Source: Fulvivirga imtechensis AK7
GTDB lineage: Bacteria; Bacteroidota; Bacteroidia; Cytophagales; Cyclobacteriaceae
DNA: 64,000 bases
Assembly: GCF_000331535.1 (NCBI RefSeq)
Contig: NZ_AMZN01000029.1
Location: 40,444 to 104,443 of the forward strand
Direction: 5' to 3'
A program made the translations under genes and the position numbers. This document shows positions 17,362 to 25,961 of the stretch, one piece after another. Positions within the stretch are counted from its first letter, which is position 1. Each line of letters begins with the position of its first letter. Below the pieces are notes generated by a model. The model made no database searches and was not told the origin of the DNA. It worked only from the letters and a program-made list of their open reading frames with translations.

Positions 17362-19148
17362 ATATGATCTTGTATATTCTGCACTTCGGTTTTGGCACTT
17401 TCCAAATGCTCTACAGTTAAATTGTCTGAGAAACACTGTTTTGAGGCAAGGGGCAGATCGAGGTAGTATGAAATACCTGCCAAAAGATTTTCGCAGAAAT
17501 TGGTATAACTCCTGAGGGTTTTATTGTCTGGAGAGTAGGTTTTATCCACCTGCTCGCGAATATAGTTTACATAAAGCCTCAGTTCTTTCACAAACATATG
17601 TGGTCGTTCGGTATTTTCCAGGAGATCGGCCCTGTCATAAATGTGATCGGTCATCTCCTGAAGTGTGGTCAATTTTGAAAAGTAGGCAATGTTGGGTCCC
17701 GGACAAATGGTTACTGACTCCAGTTTTTTGACAAAGGGTATTTTGTACTGGTGAGTAACAGAATTACTGAGTCCGATACACAAACACTCTTTGCTAAGCA
17801 CTTCATCAAGTTGATCCTGGAGCTGTTCCTTTGGAAGGTCAAGGGTTTGCAATTGTTCGATTTTCATCTTTTGATACCTCCTGGAAGCAGTGCAGATGGG
17901 CTCATTGGTAAATTCTGTGTTTGATACCAGGTATTTTTCCGTACATGGACTTCCGGGAAATCCTCTTTTTATCCTCTCCCTTTTTTCAAGATCGGAAGAC
18001 GTCCCTTTCAGATAGTTGAACCGTACTCCCAGAGGTGAGTTGGTGCTGAGTACTACATCTTTTTCCCCGGCTTCGGTCAGGCGTGTCAGAGTTGCTTCAT
18101 CAACCGTAGTAGCTTCAGGGCATAGCAGGAATGGAGTTCCCCAGCCGGTACTGTCAATGTTATAATATTCTCGAAGGAAAACATCCTCCTGGTGTGTGCC
18201 GATCCCCCCTTGTACGGTGAATTTTATCGGGTGTGGCCGTTCATAAGTGGGTTTTCCAAGGGCTTCCATCGCAGGATTGTAGATTTCAAATAAACTGTTA
18301 ATAAGTTCTTCTCTTCTATTTTTAAATTCATCCAGAATAGGTCCCATCAGCAGTCCTTCTGTGGCAAAAGCATGACCTCCGCAGTTGAGCCCCGATTCCA
18401 CCCTGAACTCACTCACCCAAATTCCTTTCTTAGCCAGATATTTACCCTGTATCAAAGCAGACCGGAAGTCGCTGACTTTGATGATGATCTTTTTATCAAA
18501 CTGGCCCCAGCCTTTGGGATCAAACGCTTCAAATTTTTCGAGGTAGTTGAAAAGTCTGGGGTTCATGCCGGCAGAAAAGATGACCGCTGAATCTTTTAGC
18601 TCGCTTTCGGCATAACCTTTTAAAGCAGTTAATGCGTCCGATCCGTCTTCAATCAGCTCTCCGCTTTTGCTGTAGTTGTTTTTGTCCAGCTTTGTCATAA
18701 TATTCACCTCTATAGCGCCCGGTTTCATTTCTTCTTTTAGGAAATGTTCGAGCGTGTGTTTTTCCCGCTCACTCATTGAGCGCATCATCTCCCGGTATAT
18801 AGCCTTCAGGTTACTATCTTCAGGTAGCATGTCGAAGTACTTTACTATTTCCGAACCAGCTTCAAATGCTGAAGACTTGAGTTTTTCAAATTGATTTTTG
18901 ACAATCCTGCTGAGCAGGTTTAGATAATCTGTGATCCTTTTGGCCCTGTAATCTTCCTCGTCCGGTGTAATGGGGCTATATGGTTCATCGTATTGCTGAT
19001 AGTAGTATTTACGCATCGTTTCTACCAGGTTATCTTCGATGATGGATACTGCTGATGTAATACCGAAACGCGCTACTTTAATAGGTGAATCAATGGTGAA
19101 TGCTAACCCCATAACAGGGATATGAAAGTGGTGAATGGCTGTCTGCAT
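17328..19148 (-). CDS. 606-residue protein with nitronate-monooxygenase-like (FMN TIM-barrel) motifs, function unknown
   Basis: Not confidently recognised. The N-terminus (HIPVMGLAFTIDSPIKVARFG) has the shape of the first strand of 2-nitropropane dioxygenase/PfaD-type barrels. GLNCGGHAF (about 253-261), FTVQGGIGT (about 306-314) and GWGTPFLLCPEA (about 334-345) are in the same order and spacing as the GGH, AGGI and GTRFLxxxEA motifs that bind FMN in that family. A helical insertion (about 40-180) and a long C-terminal extension with several Cys (SPCTEKY, ICTASRRY, ECLCIG, ICPGPN) are unlike ordinary enzymes of the family. No signal or membrane segment. An FNR-type box lies 53 nt upstream of the ATG. 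Fold assignment is inference; substrate unknown. Confidence 0.5.
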   Translation of the reverse strand: MQTAIHHFHIPVMGLAFTIDSPIKVARFGITSAVSIIEDNLVETMRKYYYQQYDEPYSPITPDEEDYRAKRITDYLNLLSRIVKNQFEKLKSSAFEAGSEIVKYFDMLPEDSNLKAIYREMMRSMSEREKHTLEHFLKEEMKPGAIEVNIMTKLDKNNYSKSGELIEDGSDALTALKGYAESELKDSAVIFSAGMNPRLFNYLEKFEAFDPKGWGQFDKKIIIKVSDFRSALIQGKYLAKKGIWVSEFRVESGLNCGGHAFATEGLLMGPILDEFKNRREELINSLFEIYNPAMEALGKPTYERPHPIKFTVQGGIGTHQEDVFLREYYNIDSTGWGTPFLLCPEATTVDEATLTRLTEAGEKDVVLSTNSPLGVRFNYLKGTSSDLEKRERIKRGFPGSPCTEKYLVSNTEFTNEPICTASRRYQKMKIEQLQTLDLPKEQLQDQLDEVLSKECLCIGLSNSVTHQYKIPFVKKLESVTICPGPNIAYFSKLTTLQEMTDHIYDRADLLENTERPHMFVKELRLYVNYIREQVDKTYSPDNKTLRSYTNFCENLLAGISYYLDLPLASKQCFSDNLTVEHLESAKTEVQNIQDHIHKLSSANQEA

Positions 19149-19200
19149 ATTCTAAATATTAGTTCCCCACAAAGGTGGCAATCAGAAGGCTTTAATAATA

Positions 19201-19212
19201 TGATCTGGATCA
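19201..19212. promoter_or_regulatory. FNR-type box upstream of the 606-residue protein gene
   Basis: TGATCTGGATCA, a TGAT-N4-ATCA palindrome. Its centre is about 58 nt upstream of the ATG at 19148. Spacing is nearly the same as at the boxes near 23.9 and 27.16 kb, as expected for a common activator site. Confidence 0.7.
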
Positions 19213-19268
19213 TGTGGAAGTCGGGAGACCGAAGACCGAAGTGGTAATGATGATGAGTAGTGAGTAAT

Positions 19269-19408
19269 TAATTAGTGTTTGTTAGAAAACTCTAAGTGGC
19301 TTTTAAGAAATGAAGTCCCAAAAAGCGGAGTCCCATACTGTTGTCGGGATGAGCATTTTTGGGACAAGTATAACGCAGACATTGGCGTTTTCTTAAAGAC
19401 ACTAATTA
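19269..19408 (+). repeat. MITE-like dispersed repeat, copy A
   Basis: 140 bp with terminal inverted repeats: TAATTAGTGTTTGTTAGAAA at the left, with the right end reading back as TAATTAGTGTCTTTAAGAAA. An inner dyad GTCCCAAAAA / TTTTTGGGAC is nested inside. It shares AGAAAACTCTAAGTGGCTTT and the GTATAACGCAGACATTGGCG-type block with the copies at 29.4, 46.0 and 52.7 kb. No coding capacity. Confidence 0.75.
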
Positions 19409-19735
19409 GTCTTGAGTACTGAGGAACGAAGCCTGCTTTACTAAGCCTGTAAGGACTAGTAAAGCTTTCCTGACAATGAACCTTAAGCGAACCTCCGCCA
19501 TTCACACAGACCATCGGTAACTGCAATAGCAAAAATACCTAACAAATAACTAATGAACCAGAAACATTAAACATGTCAATCATCAAGCAGAAGTAGTCAG
19601 GCAACTCTCTATTAACAATTAACGATTAACCGATAACAATTAACGATTAACCAAACATCAAACAACCACTTCCGACTCCGGTCTCCCGACTCCCGACTTC
19701 GATCTTCCGACTTCCGACTTCCGTCTTCGGTCATC

Positions 19736-22288
19736 TCACCCACACTTGCTGTAACCGCACTGGCTGCACTGGAGGCAAGATTCCTGGTACACCATAGATG
19801 CTTGTTTACATTGAGGGCAAGCGTTATTCGTAGGCACGGTACCATCGGGGATGAACTGAAGCAGGGCGCGTTTCACACCATTTCTCCAGGTGTTCAGCGT
19901 CTGTCCATCCAGGAATAGGTCCTCGACCATTTCCACTACATATTTTATCGGCATACCGTGGCGCAGTACACCACTGATCAGCTTCGCGTAGTTCCAATAC
20001 TCCTTGTTAAAGGTTCGCGACAGCCCTTCGATAGTCACTTTATAGCCATCTTTATCCTGGTACTGAAAATCGTAGCGGTTTTTGCCATTCTGTCCTTTGC
20101 TTTTGATCACTTTTCCCTTCTTTACCTTTGATAATATGGAGAAAGAATCCTCGGCTCGTCCGGTAAAGATCTCGTAGGGTTTGTTGTGATACAGACCAAC
20201 CACAGCTACCCAATTTTCTTCATTATTTTTAAACTGAAGCACAGCGGCTTCCAGCTCGGCAGGACGTTTTGGCGGATTGGTCTCTACGAAATCGTGTTTC
20301 TCCTTTTTTTGTTCGCTTACCAATATACCGGCCCTGCTGCCCTCGCGATATACTGTGATGCCTTTACAACCCTGCCGCCAGGCTTCCAGGTAGATTTCTG
20401 AGATCATATCTTGCGGTGTTTCCTCCGGTAGATTCACTGTAATACTAATGGAATGATCCACCCACTTTTGGAGTACACTTTGTAGTGTTACCTTGTCAGA
20501 CCAATCAATTTGCTCGCTGCTGGCGCCTGCATAGGGAGATTTCTCCACCAGTTGCTTCAGGTCATTTGCTTTTAGTGTTTCTATTTCGTCAGGCTGAAAT
20601 CCCTGTGCCTCCAGCCATCTTTTGAATCCATGATGAAAAATAGCAAATTCTTCGTAATAGTCGCCATTATCATCTACAAAGTAGGGTTTATCATTGTCTG
20701 GCTTAGCATTTACCTTCTTTCTTCGGGAGTAGTACAGTCTGAACACAGGCTCTATGCCTGATGTTGTTTGTGCCAGCAAGCTCGTGGATCCGGTTGGTGC
20801 TATGGTTAGCATAGAAATATTTCTTCTGCCTTGCACTCTCATTTCCTCCACTAATTCCGGATCTATTGCTTCTATCCGGCTGAGAAATGGTTGATCCGTC
20901 TCTTTTTCCGCATCATAAATAGGAAATGCACCCCTCTCTTTTGCCAGGTTTACGGAGCTCCTGTAAGCCTCTGTCACCAGCGTGCTTTGCACTTTCTCCG
21001 CCATAATAATAGATGCCGAAGAGCCGTATTTAATGCCCAGGTTGGCCAGCATATCTCCAAGTCCGGTGATGCCTAACCCGGTTCTCCTTCCTTTTTCACA
21101 CTTTTCTTTGATTTTCAGCCACAGGGTTCGCTCTACTTGCTTATAGCTTTCCGGTTCGGGGTCGCTGTCTATTTTCCCTATGATCTTGTCTATTTTTTCC
21201 AGCTCCAGGTCTACCAGGTCATCCATCAGTCTCAAAGCGATCCGCACGTGCTGCTTGAAGAGGTCAAAATCAAAATGAGCGTTTTGTTGAAAGGGCTCCT
21301 TTACATAACCAGTCAGGTTGATAGCCATGAGTCTGCAACTGTCGTACGGGCATAGGGGTATTTCACCACAGGGATTGGTGGAAACTGTGCCAAAGCCTTC
21401 GTCTGCATACCGGTCGGGCAATGATTCACGAATGATGGTATCCCAGAAGATCACCCCTGGTTCGGCCGATTTCCAGGCGCCTTCTGTTATCTCCTGCCAG
21501 ATGTCCATGGCTCTTATTGATCTTTTTACTGTAGGAGACGGACTATTGACGGGGAATTGCTGCTGGTATTCCGCATCCTCTTCAACGGCTTGCATAAATT
21601 CGTCATCCAGCTTCAGGGAAATATTGGCACCTGTTACGGCTGTTGTGTCTCCCTTGGCTTTGGCAAATGAGATAGCTTCGGGGTGTTTTGCTGCCAGCGT
21701 TAGCATGAGTGCACCTCTTCGACCACCCTGAGCCACCTCCCGGGTGGAGTTGGAAAACCGGTGCATGAAGGGCACAATGCCCGTGGCCGTAAGCGCAGAG
21801 TTGTTGACGGTACTACCTTCGGGCCGGATGTGCGACAAGTCAAGGCCTACACCCCCGCGTCTTTTCATCAGTTGTACCAGCTCTTCATCCAGATTAAGCA
21901 CAGCACCATAGGAGTCAGCGTCTTGTTCTACACCCACAACGAAGCAGTTGGACAGCGATACGTGCTGAAAATTGTTACCGATGCCCGACATAGGGCTTCC
22001 CTGTGGGATGATATACTTAAAATTTCTCAACAGTTCGTATATCTCGTCTTCAAGCAGAGGCAGGGGGTATTTTGCTTCTATCCGTGCGAACTCACGGGCC
22101 AGCCTCCGATGCATATCGTCAGGCGATCTTTCATAATAATGTCCCTTGCTGTCCTTTAGCGCATACTTACTCATCCACACTTCGGCAGCAAGCGTGTCGC
22201 CCTGGAAATAGGCAATGCTTTGCTTTCGAACTTCTTCTTCTGCATACTTCTTTAAGGTTTCTGTGGGTTCCGGTAGTTTAGCGATCAT
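19736..22288 (-). CDS. nrdJ: adenosylcobalamin-dependent (class II) ribonucleoside-diphosphate reductase
   Basis: 850 residues. The catalytic barrel is clear: SLSNCFVV, RGGVGLDLSHIRP, NPCGEIPL with the active-site Cys and Glu, and LTIAPTGSTSLL. The C-terminus (about 820-850) is the Zn-ribbon/redox tail of class II enzymes (CPQC, then CLQCSQCGYSKCG). It makes deoxyribonucleotides with vitamin B12 and needs no O2, so it remains usable in anaerobic or NO-stressed cells where class I di-iron enzymes fail. It follows the hemerythrin-like gene by 19 nt, so it is probably part of a RIC-hemerythrin-nrdJ operon driven from the FNR-type box at 23.9 kb. Full length. Confidence 0.93.
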   Translation of the reverse strand: MIAKLPEPTETLKKYAEEEVRKQSIAYFQGDTLAAEVWMSKYALKDSKGHYYERSPDDMHRRLAREFARIEAKYPLPLLEDEIYELLRNFKYIIPQGSPMSGIGNNFQHVSLSNCFVVGVEQDADSYGAVLNLDEELVQLMKRRGGVGLDLSHIRPEGSTVNNSALTATGIVPFMHRFSNSTREVAQGGRRGALMLTLAAKHPEAISFAKAKGDTTAVTGANISLKLDDEFMQAVEEDAEYQQQFPVNSPSPTVKRSIRAMDIWQEITEGAWKSAEPGVIFWDTIIRESLPDRYADEGFGTVSTNPCGEIPLCPYDSCRLMAINLTGYVKEPFQQNAHFDFDLFKQHVRIALRLMDDLVDLELEKIDKIIGKIDSDPEPESYKQVERTLWLKIKEKCEKGRRTGLGITGLGDMLANLGIKYGSSASIIMAEKVQSTLVTEAYRSSVNLAKERGAFPIYDAEKETDQPFLSRIEAIDPELVEEMRVQGRRNISMLTIAPTGSTSLLAQTTSGIEPVFRLYYSRRKKVNAKPDNDKPYFVDDNGDYYEEFAIFHHGFKRWLEAQGFQPDEIETLKANDLKQLVEKSPYAGASSEQIDWSDKVTLQSVLQKWVDHSISITVNLPEETPQDMISEIYLEAWRQGCKGITVYREGSRAGILVSEQKKEKHDFVETNPPKRPAELEAAVLQFKNNEENWVAVVGLYHNKPYEIFTGRAEDSFSILSKVKKGKVIKSKGQNGKNRYDFQYQDKDGYKVTIEGLSRTFNKEYWNYAKLISGVLRHGMPIKYVVEMVEDLFLDGQTLNTWRNGVKRALLQFIPDGTVPTNNACPQCKQASMVYQESCLQCSQCGYSKCG

Positions 22289-22307
22289 GAGATTGAGTAG
22301 TTAATGT

Positions 22308-22841
22308 TTACATAGGATTCAAAATGGCCTCCATCTCAATTATTTTTGGAAAGAGGATGTTATTTTCCAACAGTGTCAGCTCATGCCAACGGGTTTTCAG
22401 TTCTTTCAATTTGCGATATGTGGTTTCGAAAACCGGACTGTCTTCTGCCGGAAGAGCAGCCTGGCGCATCAATTTCAGGAGCAGGTCGAATCGGAGCTTT
22501 TCCGCCTTATGCTCATAGTACATCTTGTGAATGGAAGGACACACCGAATACAGGGTAGACTTTCGTTTAGTACGGTGCTTCTTCAATTCGGTCGTGTACC
22601 TTCTTACATAAGGCAGAATGGTAATCGCCTCTTTGCCAAAATGGGCTTCCAGCTTCCAGGCACAAAAGGAAAAAAGGTTTTGCATTTCATATACCTGTGG
22701 GTATTCATGTCCGTATATCTCTACCAGATGCCCGAAACTGGTTTTGGCTTCAGAGATCAGTTGAAGAATGGCTATATGGTGACCCTTGATCACATAGTTA
22801 GCTAACAGATCGGCCGGCCATAAATAATAGTCTACCTTCAT
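22308..22841 (-). CDS. hemerythrin-like protein
   Basis: 177 residues, predicted four-helix bundle. Candidate di-iron ligands are spread as in hemerythrins: H21/H22 (KGHHIAIL), H43/E44, H72 (EAHFGKEAI), and the end HELTLLENNILFPKI. The LENNILFPK ending is identical to that of the RIC protein encoded upstream, which suggests that it derives from the RIC hemerythrin domain without the ScdA_N part. Spacing of the middle ligands is not canonical, so metal binding is probable, not certain. Likely partner or backup in Fe-S repair or NO/O2 handling (inference from context). Confidence 0.65.
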   Translation of the reverse strand: MKVDYYLWPADLLANYVIKGHHIAILQLISEAKTSFGHLVEIYGHEYPQVYEMQNLFSFCAWKLEAHFGKEAITILPYVRRYTTELKKHRTKRKSTLYSVCPSIHKMYYEHKAEKLRFDLLLKLMRQAALPAEDSPVFETTYRKLKELKTRWHELTLLENNILFPKIIEMEAILNPM

Positions 22842-22929
22842 ACAGTGGCAAAAAATATTGAAGGTGAGATATAGAATGACGGGTGAGTATGTTGGTGCAT
22901 GATCAGTTGTTTATATTGCAATTGAATTA

Positions 22930-23850
22930 TTAAAAACTATCTTCCAGGGCAATGGCCTTAGGAAACAGGATATTGTTCTCCAGGTGAACATGCTGATGCA
23001 GGTCGTCTTCGAAAGCTTGCAACTTTTCAAACAGCAGACGGTATGAAGCACATGCATCTTCCGGTATGGTATACTGTTCCGACAGTCTTCGAATGTCATC
23101 AAATCCCTGGCCTGCTTCCGAATGTTCATCTTCCATCATCATGATGGGGTTGCGTATTGAACCAAAAGGAAAATGCACTTTTCCTTTGGAAACCATAGTG
23201 CGAATAGCGGGGAAAAGTACCTGCTCCTCTTTTTCCATATGCTCCAGCAGGTCTTCTGTGATCTCGCTGACAATTCCGGCAATTTCAATCAACTCAGGAT
23301 GAAACTCCCCGTGTACCTGGGCTACCTTATCAGCCAAATTCTCGAGGTCCTGCGCGTTATCTCTGACATATTTATGATGATTATTGACGATATATTCTGT
23401 CAGGAAGTCTAATGACCATTCGTTGGCCCGCATGTTGAACTGTGGAATTTCCTCTGCCTTGTCAATTTCCTGCAGGATCTCATCTGACCTGACGCCAGCT
23501 TCGGCACATGCCTCGTCTAAAGGACGGGCGCCTTTACAGCAGAAATCTATATTGTATTTTTTAAAAACAGTGGCAGCTTTAGGATTGTCTACCAACACAT
23601 CGGCAACAGTTTTTATCTGAGCTGTTTTAGTAATGCCCACCCTCCAGGCATCCGGCCCCTCCTGAAGGTAATTCCATTCGAATTGCTCCGGCCGCTCTGC
23701 TTTAAACTGGTAGTATAAAGGCAAAGGGTCATGGTCGTTGACGATAGTCAGTTGCTCTCCGGTTTCCAGTTCATCAAAACGCTGAAATATGGTTGGGTGC
23801 TTCAGTTTCGGCTCTATGATGCGCACATCAAGCAAATGTTCAGTTCTCAT
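22930..23850 (-). CDS. ric: iron-sulfur cluster repair di-iron protein RIC (YtfE/ScdA/NorA family) with N-terminal DUF2249
   Basis: 306 residues in three parts. DUF2249 (about 5-72; DVRIIEPKLKHPTIFQRFD and IVNDHDPLPLYYQF). ScdA_N/DUF542 (about 78-130) with the YNIDFCCKG motif (C104, C105). C-terminal hemerythrin domain (about 145-300) with H158/H159, HGEFHPEL, EHMEKEEQVLFP, DEHSEAG and HVHLENNILFP as di-iron ligand positions. RIC proteins restore Fe-S clusters damaged by NO or peroxide. The DUF2249 fusion is common in Bacteroidota. An FNR-type box is centred about 57 nt upstream; downstream genes on the same strand are a second hemerythrin and nrdJ. Confidence 0.92.
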   Translation of the reverse strand: MRTEHLLDVRIIEPKLKHPTIFQRFDELETGEQLTIVNDHDPLPLYYQFKAERPEQFEWNYLQEGPDAWRVGITKTAQIKTVADVLVDNPKAATVFKKYNIDFCCKGARPLDEACAEAGVRSDEILQEIDKAEEIPQFNMRANEWSLDFLTEYIVNNHHKYVRDNAQDLENLADKVAQVHGEFHPELIEIAGIVSEITEDLLEHMEKEEQVLFPAIRTMVSKGKVHFPFGSIRNPIMMMEDEHSEAGQGFDDIRRLSEQYTIPEDACASYRLLFEKLQAFEDDLHQHVHLENNILFPKAIALEDSF

Positions 23851-24270
23851 ATCTTGTCATTTGTTTGATGTGAAATTAGTGACTATGTCCCGGGCATTTT
23901 ATGACCCAGATCATGTTGAGGAAAAAAGTAGAAACTTCCACAGTTCACAGTTCACCGTTTTCAGTTCGCAGTTCAGTTTCTGAAAACATCAAACATCAAA
24001 CAGGAAACAGGAAAGACATGGATAAACCATTAATTAGCCGTTGACCATTAGCCATTAACCAACGAGCAAAGTATGCAGTAGGGAGAAGCAGTTGGGCAGT
24101 CTTACAAATGATTAACAATTATCAGCGTCTACTTTCCGACTTTCCAGGTCATTTCGACCCTAAAGGGAGAAATCCATGCAGTGTAGCACTCCATCTTTTA
24201 TGACTCTGCTAAAATAACCGATAGCTACAATCTGTAGCTAACAAGGATCTTGAGGATGCTCCAGCTTAGC
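23851..24270. other. intergenic region with FNR box and short direct repeats
   Basis: After the FNR-type box it holds short imperfect direct repeats: CAGTTCACAGTTCACCG...CAGTTCGCAGTTCAG (about 23941-23974), ACATCAAACATCAAACAGGAAACAGGAAA (about 23986-24014) and GCCGTTGACCATTAGCCATTAACC (about 24038-24061). No gene is seen. These resemble the low-complexity tracts at 14.7, 19.6 and 40.7 kb. Confidence 0.5.
23902..23913. promoter_or_regulatory. FNR-type box upstream of ric
   Basis: TGACCCAGATCA matches TGAT-N4-ATCA with one change (T to C in the left half). It is centred about 57 nt before the ric start codon. Its reverse complement, TGATCTGGGTCA, is the exact sequence of the box at 27157-27168. 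Confidence 0.65.
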
Positions 24271-25584
24271 CTACGCTTCTTGTTGGCTTCCTGACTTTTC
24301 AACTTCAAATGTTTTCTTCTGATGACTTTGAAAAGAAGGAACTATCTTGAGGGAATGTCGCCTTGTACCTGAAACTGTAATGCGCACAGCACGAAAAAGG
24401 AACATTCCGATGCCTGCCGGCATAAGGAGCGAAATAGCAAATAACACTTGATGGCTGTAAGGGATTAAGCCGAAGCCGACCATGAAGTAAAGCGGCTGAA
24501 GGAATATATATAATTCACTTAAAACAAAACCTGATAGAAACAAAACAATACCTGATCTCATCGTTTTGGAATGGATAATGAATAATCCGGTTTGGTGGAA
24601 CCAGCCGATCAAAAACACAGAAATAAAGCCTAAAAATACGATATGCAGATAGCCGATGGTGAAATTCCTGATATTATAAGCCAGGTCTGCTATAGCTGGA
24701 AAAGCAGAAGCAGTTTGTAGCGTGATCTTGACCAGGAAGGCGCCAACAGCAAATGTAAGGAGCCGTGTAGTCCAGGGTAAAAGGATCTGTTTCAATTGCC
24801 TTTTCCTGTTCCTTATCATATGAAACAGATAAGCCACAGCCATAATTTGCATAGCAACAGCTACAAAGCCAACAGCATATATCCCGACTGGTGGGTGCGT
24901 CCATAATGTGGATAGTGTGTAGGCTGGCAGACAGGCAATGGCCATCAGCCATAAGAATCTGTGACCGCTTTTGATGCTAAAGGCCACCTTATGGCGTTCC
25001 AGCAACCAAAAGAACAGTCCGAAAACAGCAAAGGTGAACCAGCCGTCATATTGAAAATGGAGGTAGAAATAAATGGCTAGCTGATACAGGTCTGTACCGG
25101 CAAGTCCCTTGGCCATAATGGCTCCGAGGGCAAAAGGGCCTATTGATGACAATACCATAAAAAATAGCGCCCATCGCATAAACATCAACGACAGCGGACT
25201 AGACGAAAGCTTTTTGCTTTTTGTGTCGAATAAAAATTTACCCGCAAACCAATATGACAGGAAAATATGCGCTGTTGAAAAAGCAATGGAGGCGGCTGCA
25301 TAACCCTGCCATGGAAAGGTGAACATCATTCCCAGTACCGCCAGTTGCAAAAGCCAGAAAAGCAACCTGTAGTTCTTGGCCTTGTGGGGCAGGTAAGCAA
25401 AGATCATTGCAGCAAACAAAGCATTGAATACCCAGCCGAGGAAGGCCAAATGAGAGTGGGTGTGCAAAAAATACCGGAAGTTAATACCTTCCACAGGAGA
25501 GAACATCACCCAGCGAAGAAGACATCCCAGTGCACCTACAAAAAATAAATATATAAAAGATAATTTAACCCACTTTTGTATCAT
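24271..25584 (-). CDS. multi-pass membrane protein resembling heme-copper oxidase subunit I (CcoN-like), function unknown
   Basis: 437 residues with about 12 predicted membrane helices and a basic cytoplasmic tail. The segment FLHTHSHLAFLGWVFNALFA (H41, H43, H45) resembles helix II of CcoN-type oxidases, where one His ligates the low-spin heme. TIGYLHIVFLG (Y312, H314) resembles helix X, where two His ligate the two hemes; here the first position is Tyr. LHFQYDGWFTF (H176) could be a relic of the CuB helix, but I see no His-His pair for CuB. It may therefore bind a low-spin heme without being an oxidase (inference). It overlaps the truncated hemoglobin gene by 4 nt, so it belongs to that operon. 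Confidence 0.5.
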   Translation of the reverse strand: MIQKWVKLSFIYLFFVGALGCLLRWVMFSPVEGINFRYFLHTHSHLAFLGWVFNALFAAMIFAYLPHKAKNYRLLFWLLQLAVLGMMFTFPWQGYAAASIAFSTAHIFLSYWFAGKFLFDTKSKKLSSSPLSLMFMRWALFFMVLSSIGPFALGAIMAKGLAGTDLYQLAIYFYLHFQYDGWFTFAVFGLFFWLLERHKVAFSIKSGHRFLWLMAIACLPAYTLSTLWTHPPVGIYAVGFVAVAMQIMAVAYLFHMIRNRKRQLKQILLPWTTRLLTFAVGAFLVKITLQTASAFPAIADLAYNIRNFTIGYLHIVFLGFISVFLIGWFHQTGLFIIHSKTMRSGIVLFLSGFVLSELYIFLQPLYFMVGFGLIPYSHQVLFAISLLMPAGIGMFLFRAVRITVSGTRRHSLKIVPSFQSHQKKTFEVEKSGSQQEA

Positions 25585-25961
25585 CTCTGCTGGTTCAGCA
25601 TTTCCATCTTATATTGAAAGATACCGGCTATGGTACCTGCCCTTTTTTTTGCTTCCTCAGCCACAGCGCCCGTAAATCGTTCGTCTACCGTTTCCAGGAA
25701 CAGGTCCAGCCAACGCGAAAAATGATCTTTATCGATGGGCAGCACCATGTGCTTTATAAATGGATTTCCCCTGTAGCTGGCATCACCTAACAGTATACTG
25801 CTCCAGAAGTCGTACATAATGGGAAGGTGGTTTTCCCATTTCACTCTGGCAAAATCATTAAAGACAGGGGAGAGCAGGTCATCTTCGTTTACCTTGGCAT
25901 AGAAGCTGTCCACCAGCTCCTTTACTTCTTCTCTTGAGCTTATTTCTTTATTTGGATTCAT
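25581..25961 (-). CDS. group III truncated hemoglobin
   Basis: 126 residues, close to full family length. Y21 could be the B10 tyrosine; the segment PIMYDFWSSILLGDASYRGNPF and the proximal-His helix DHFSRWLDLF (H80) are characteristic of group III truncated globins. Such globins bind O2 and NO and are linked to NO detoxification or signalling. The gene overlaps the upstream NnrS-like gene by 14 nt and the downstream membrane-protein gene by 4 nt (ATGA), so translation is probably coupled in a three-gene operon under an FNR-type box. Confidence 0.88.
   Translation of the reverse strand: MNPNKEISSREEVKELVDSFYAKVNEDDLLSPVFNDFARVKWENHLPIMYDFWSSILLGDASYRGNPFIKHMVLPIDKDHFSRWLDLFLETVDERFTGAVAEEAKKRAGTIAGIFQYKMEMLNQQR

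Larger units (their letters stand above)
19149..19735. other. non-coding region with FNR box, MITE-like repeat and tandem low-complexity repeats
   Basis: From left to right: an FNR-type box; a MITE-like element (copy A); then two copies of ACAATTAACGATTAACC (about 19617-19654) and a run of CGACTTCC/CGACTCCC motifs at 19674-19725. No gene is supported; small open frames here fall inside the repeats. Confidence 0.6.
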
